Source: Lucifuga dentata (lineage: Eukaryota; Chordata; Actinopteri; Ophidiiformes; Bythitidae). From it: a DNA stretch of 64,000 nucleotides. Positions 54,001 to 57,000 of this stretch are shown here, piece by piece (positions within the stretch are counted from its first letter, which is position 1; the number at the start of each line of letters is the position of its first letter). The stretch lies in contig VXCM01000956.1 in assembly GCA_014773175.1 (NCBI GenBank), positions 1 to 64,000 of the forward strand, given 5' to 3'. Below the pieces are notes generated by a model. It was not told the DNA's origin. It saw nothing but the letters and a program-made list of their open reading frames with translations, and ran no database searches. Made by a program: the position numbers and the translations under genes.

Positions 54001-57000
54001 TTAATGATGAGAAGAGTTCAGGCAGAAATGTCTTTGAGAAAAAAAGTGTTCATCTCTGGGAAGCACAAATATGTAGCATGACAAATGTGAACTAGGAGTG
54101 TTGCGATATACCAGTATTGATGATAACCATGACATTTAAAAAATGAAACATTGATATCATGTTAATAACACACACATGATAATATCGTGTAAATAATCCA
54201 CCACCTCTTAAATCATTTCCGTTTCTTTCCGTTTTCTCGCTTTGCCCCCCCCCCCCCNCCCCCCCCCAGTAACTAGCTAGCTAGCTAGCTACTACCATAG
54301 TGTGTGGCTACTTACTACTGCCGCCCGTGCAAAATCATGTGGAGGGAAATGACAGATGAGAGTGAGACACTCTACCCTAACCCGAAAAACGTTAGTTCGC
54401 CAGTGTGGAAGTTTTTTGGATTCCGTAAAAAAGACAGGGTGTTGGTAGACACCCCAATCTGCAGGAAATGCTAGTCAACAGTAACCGCAAAAGGGGGTGG
54501 CACCACCAACCTACTTTCACCTCCATCATCCTGCAGATTTCGCCATGGTAGAGAGAGTAAGTAGCAGTTAGCTTGCTAGCCCTGAAACGGGAAATGTTAC
54601 ATTAAGGTCTTAGCTGTGTTGTTAAAGTTGAGTTATCATGGCGTTGGACTTGGCAGTATTTTCTGTCTCCTGGTTATTATATCAAGAGTAGTAATAAAAT
54701 AAGAATATGAATTTCTTATTTTATTACTACTCTTGAGCTTGCTGTTTAATTATGTGTTTTTGTGTTTTGTGAGCTCCTGTAATAATGCAATTTCCCTCTG
54801 GGTTCATTGACCAAAAAAAGAGACAAAACGCACAATAAACAAAGTTAAAGATGAATTGGACTGATAGCATTATTTTTNAAAAGAGACAAAACGCACAATA
54901 AACAAAGTTAAAGATGAATTGGACTGATAGCATTATTTTTTTTTTCTGATTTTCTATAGATATTGTGTTCTATATTATGCAATTATATCTATATATATAT
55001 AGATATATATATATCTATATATATAGATATATATATACATATATAATTAAATAATAACATATACATGTGTTCTATATTATATTATATAGTAATATAATAT
55101 ATATAATATTCTATATATATTGTGCAATTAAGCTTCAACTACAGAAATGAAGTATATTAAAATATGTTTCCACTAAGGAAGAGGCACAGTTGATGCTTGA
55201 GGAAGAGGCACAGTGTCACTATAATGTGTGCGAGATCCAATCAAAACTTTCCGTTTAAATAAACTGATCAACTGACTGGGCTTATCTATTAGATTTATTG
55301 ATTACTAACACATTTGGAGCAAATACAGTCGAAAATGTTCTGTAAAATTTTATACCAATTAAATTAAGACTTGAAACAGGTCTTAATTTTTGTCTGTCGG
55401 TGTGTTTTATGAATAGCTTGTCATGCATGTCAGGGAATACCGGAATAGCACCTCTTTCAAGGCAAACAATAAAAGACCTTTATGAATGAGGGAACATGGT
55501 TACGTGATGGCTATATTCCCTTACTGGCACATAAATCTGGCACTGTGTTTTATGAATTCCCCCTTCTGTCGCTAATAGGCGAAAGAGTCAAAATATTGAA
55601 GCCCACTCTAGCTGTGTGGGAAAATCAGACTCCCTCCCTCCCTTATTTAGTCAAGATGCAGGTGTGATTAATGAAGAGGCTAATGGTTGGCTAATGAAAG
55701 CAGTAAAAAATCTGGAAATGTGTTTTACAATTAATTTAGAATTCAGAATATGCTTGACACACGTAATAATTTTGATATTTGTATCATGAGATTGCAATTC
55801 ACTACTTGTTCACCAGTTGTCACTCCCACGTTTCCCTCCCTTGCTCCTCACCTGACTGAATCATGTGACTATCTCACCTGCTTCCGTAATCAGTACTTGG
55901 TATATTTATATCACGCAGATCCTTTTGTTCTCTGCTAGATTGTTGATGTTGCTTGTTGCAGCTTTACTCCAACTTTCTAGGTATTTTTCTCTTTGGCCTG
56001 TCTGTCTGTCACTTTTTGATTCTTTATGATTTCTTTGACAACCCTTTGCCTCTACCCTTTGAATCTGAATTTGAATTTTACCTATTCTGCCTCCACCAAT
56101 CATACAGTAAGCCTGGGGTGATTGATGTTTGTCTGCTTGAACCTTTGGATTTGTTCTCCTGTCCTCTCTGCTGCCTTTTAATTGATTGTATAGCAACTTT
56201 GGCTTTGGCTCCAAAGACTTTTTCTCCCCTCATCACATCTGAGTCCAACTTCCCTCTGTGACACATTAGAGCTCAAAAAGGAATCATGTCACACTCATTT
56301 GTTATTTGTGTTCCCATGGATAGTTTGACAAGCATGGTGTTGCATTTATGCTGTTTCCATGGCAACATCCTCCTTTTTACTTTTTACAGTATATGAGATC
56401 AGCTGCTGCAGCCAGTAAACAGCAAACACCTTTCCAATTAATGGCATTCCCAACTATGAAAGATTCCCACAGAGGATACTGTCACAGTAACATCCGGATT
56501 TTTCCTGAATATTCAGTATTTTACTGAATATTATACAATCATTATGTATCGTGATCAGCATTAGCATACACTAGCCAGCAAAAGTTTGGAATCACCCAGA
56601 ATTGTTCATGTTTTAGATAGAAACGGATAGTTGTCTTCACCAAGCTGACGATAACTGATTTAAATGTATAGGTCAAGAGGTTAATATTGTTGCAAATGGA
56701 TATTTCTGCTGAAAACAATTGATGTATAATTAATTATTCACACAAACTGTCAAAGCCCCATTTTCAGCAGCCATTGCTCATTGTCCTAATGATAAACTAC
56801 TTTAACTCATTCTAAATCATGTTTAAATGCTAACTGCTTATTAGAGACACCTTTGTAATTATGTCAGCACAACTGAAACCAATTATTTTATTTAATGAAG
56901 CAGGTAAATCTTTACTTGGGTTGCAAGTTACTGGCATTCCTAAAGTTTAATTCTGGGTTCAAAAATGGCCAAATCAAGAAACACATTTAGCAAAATGAAG

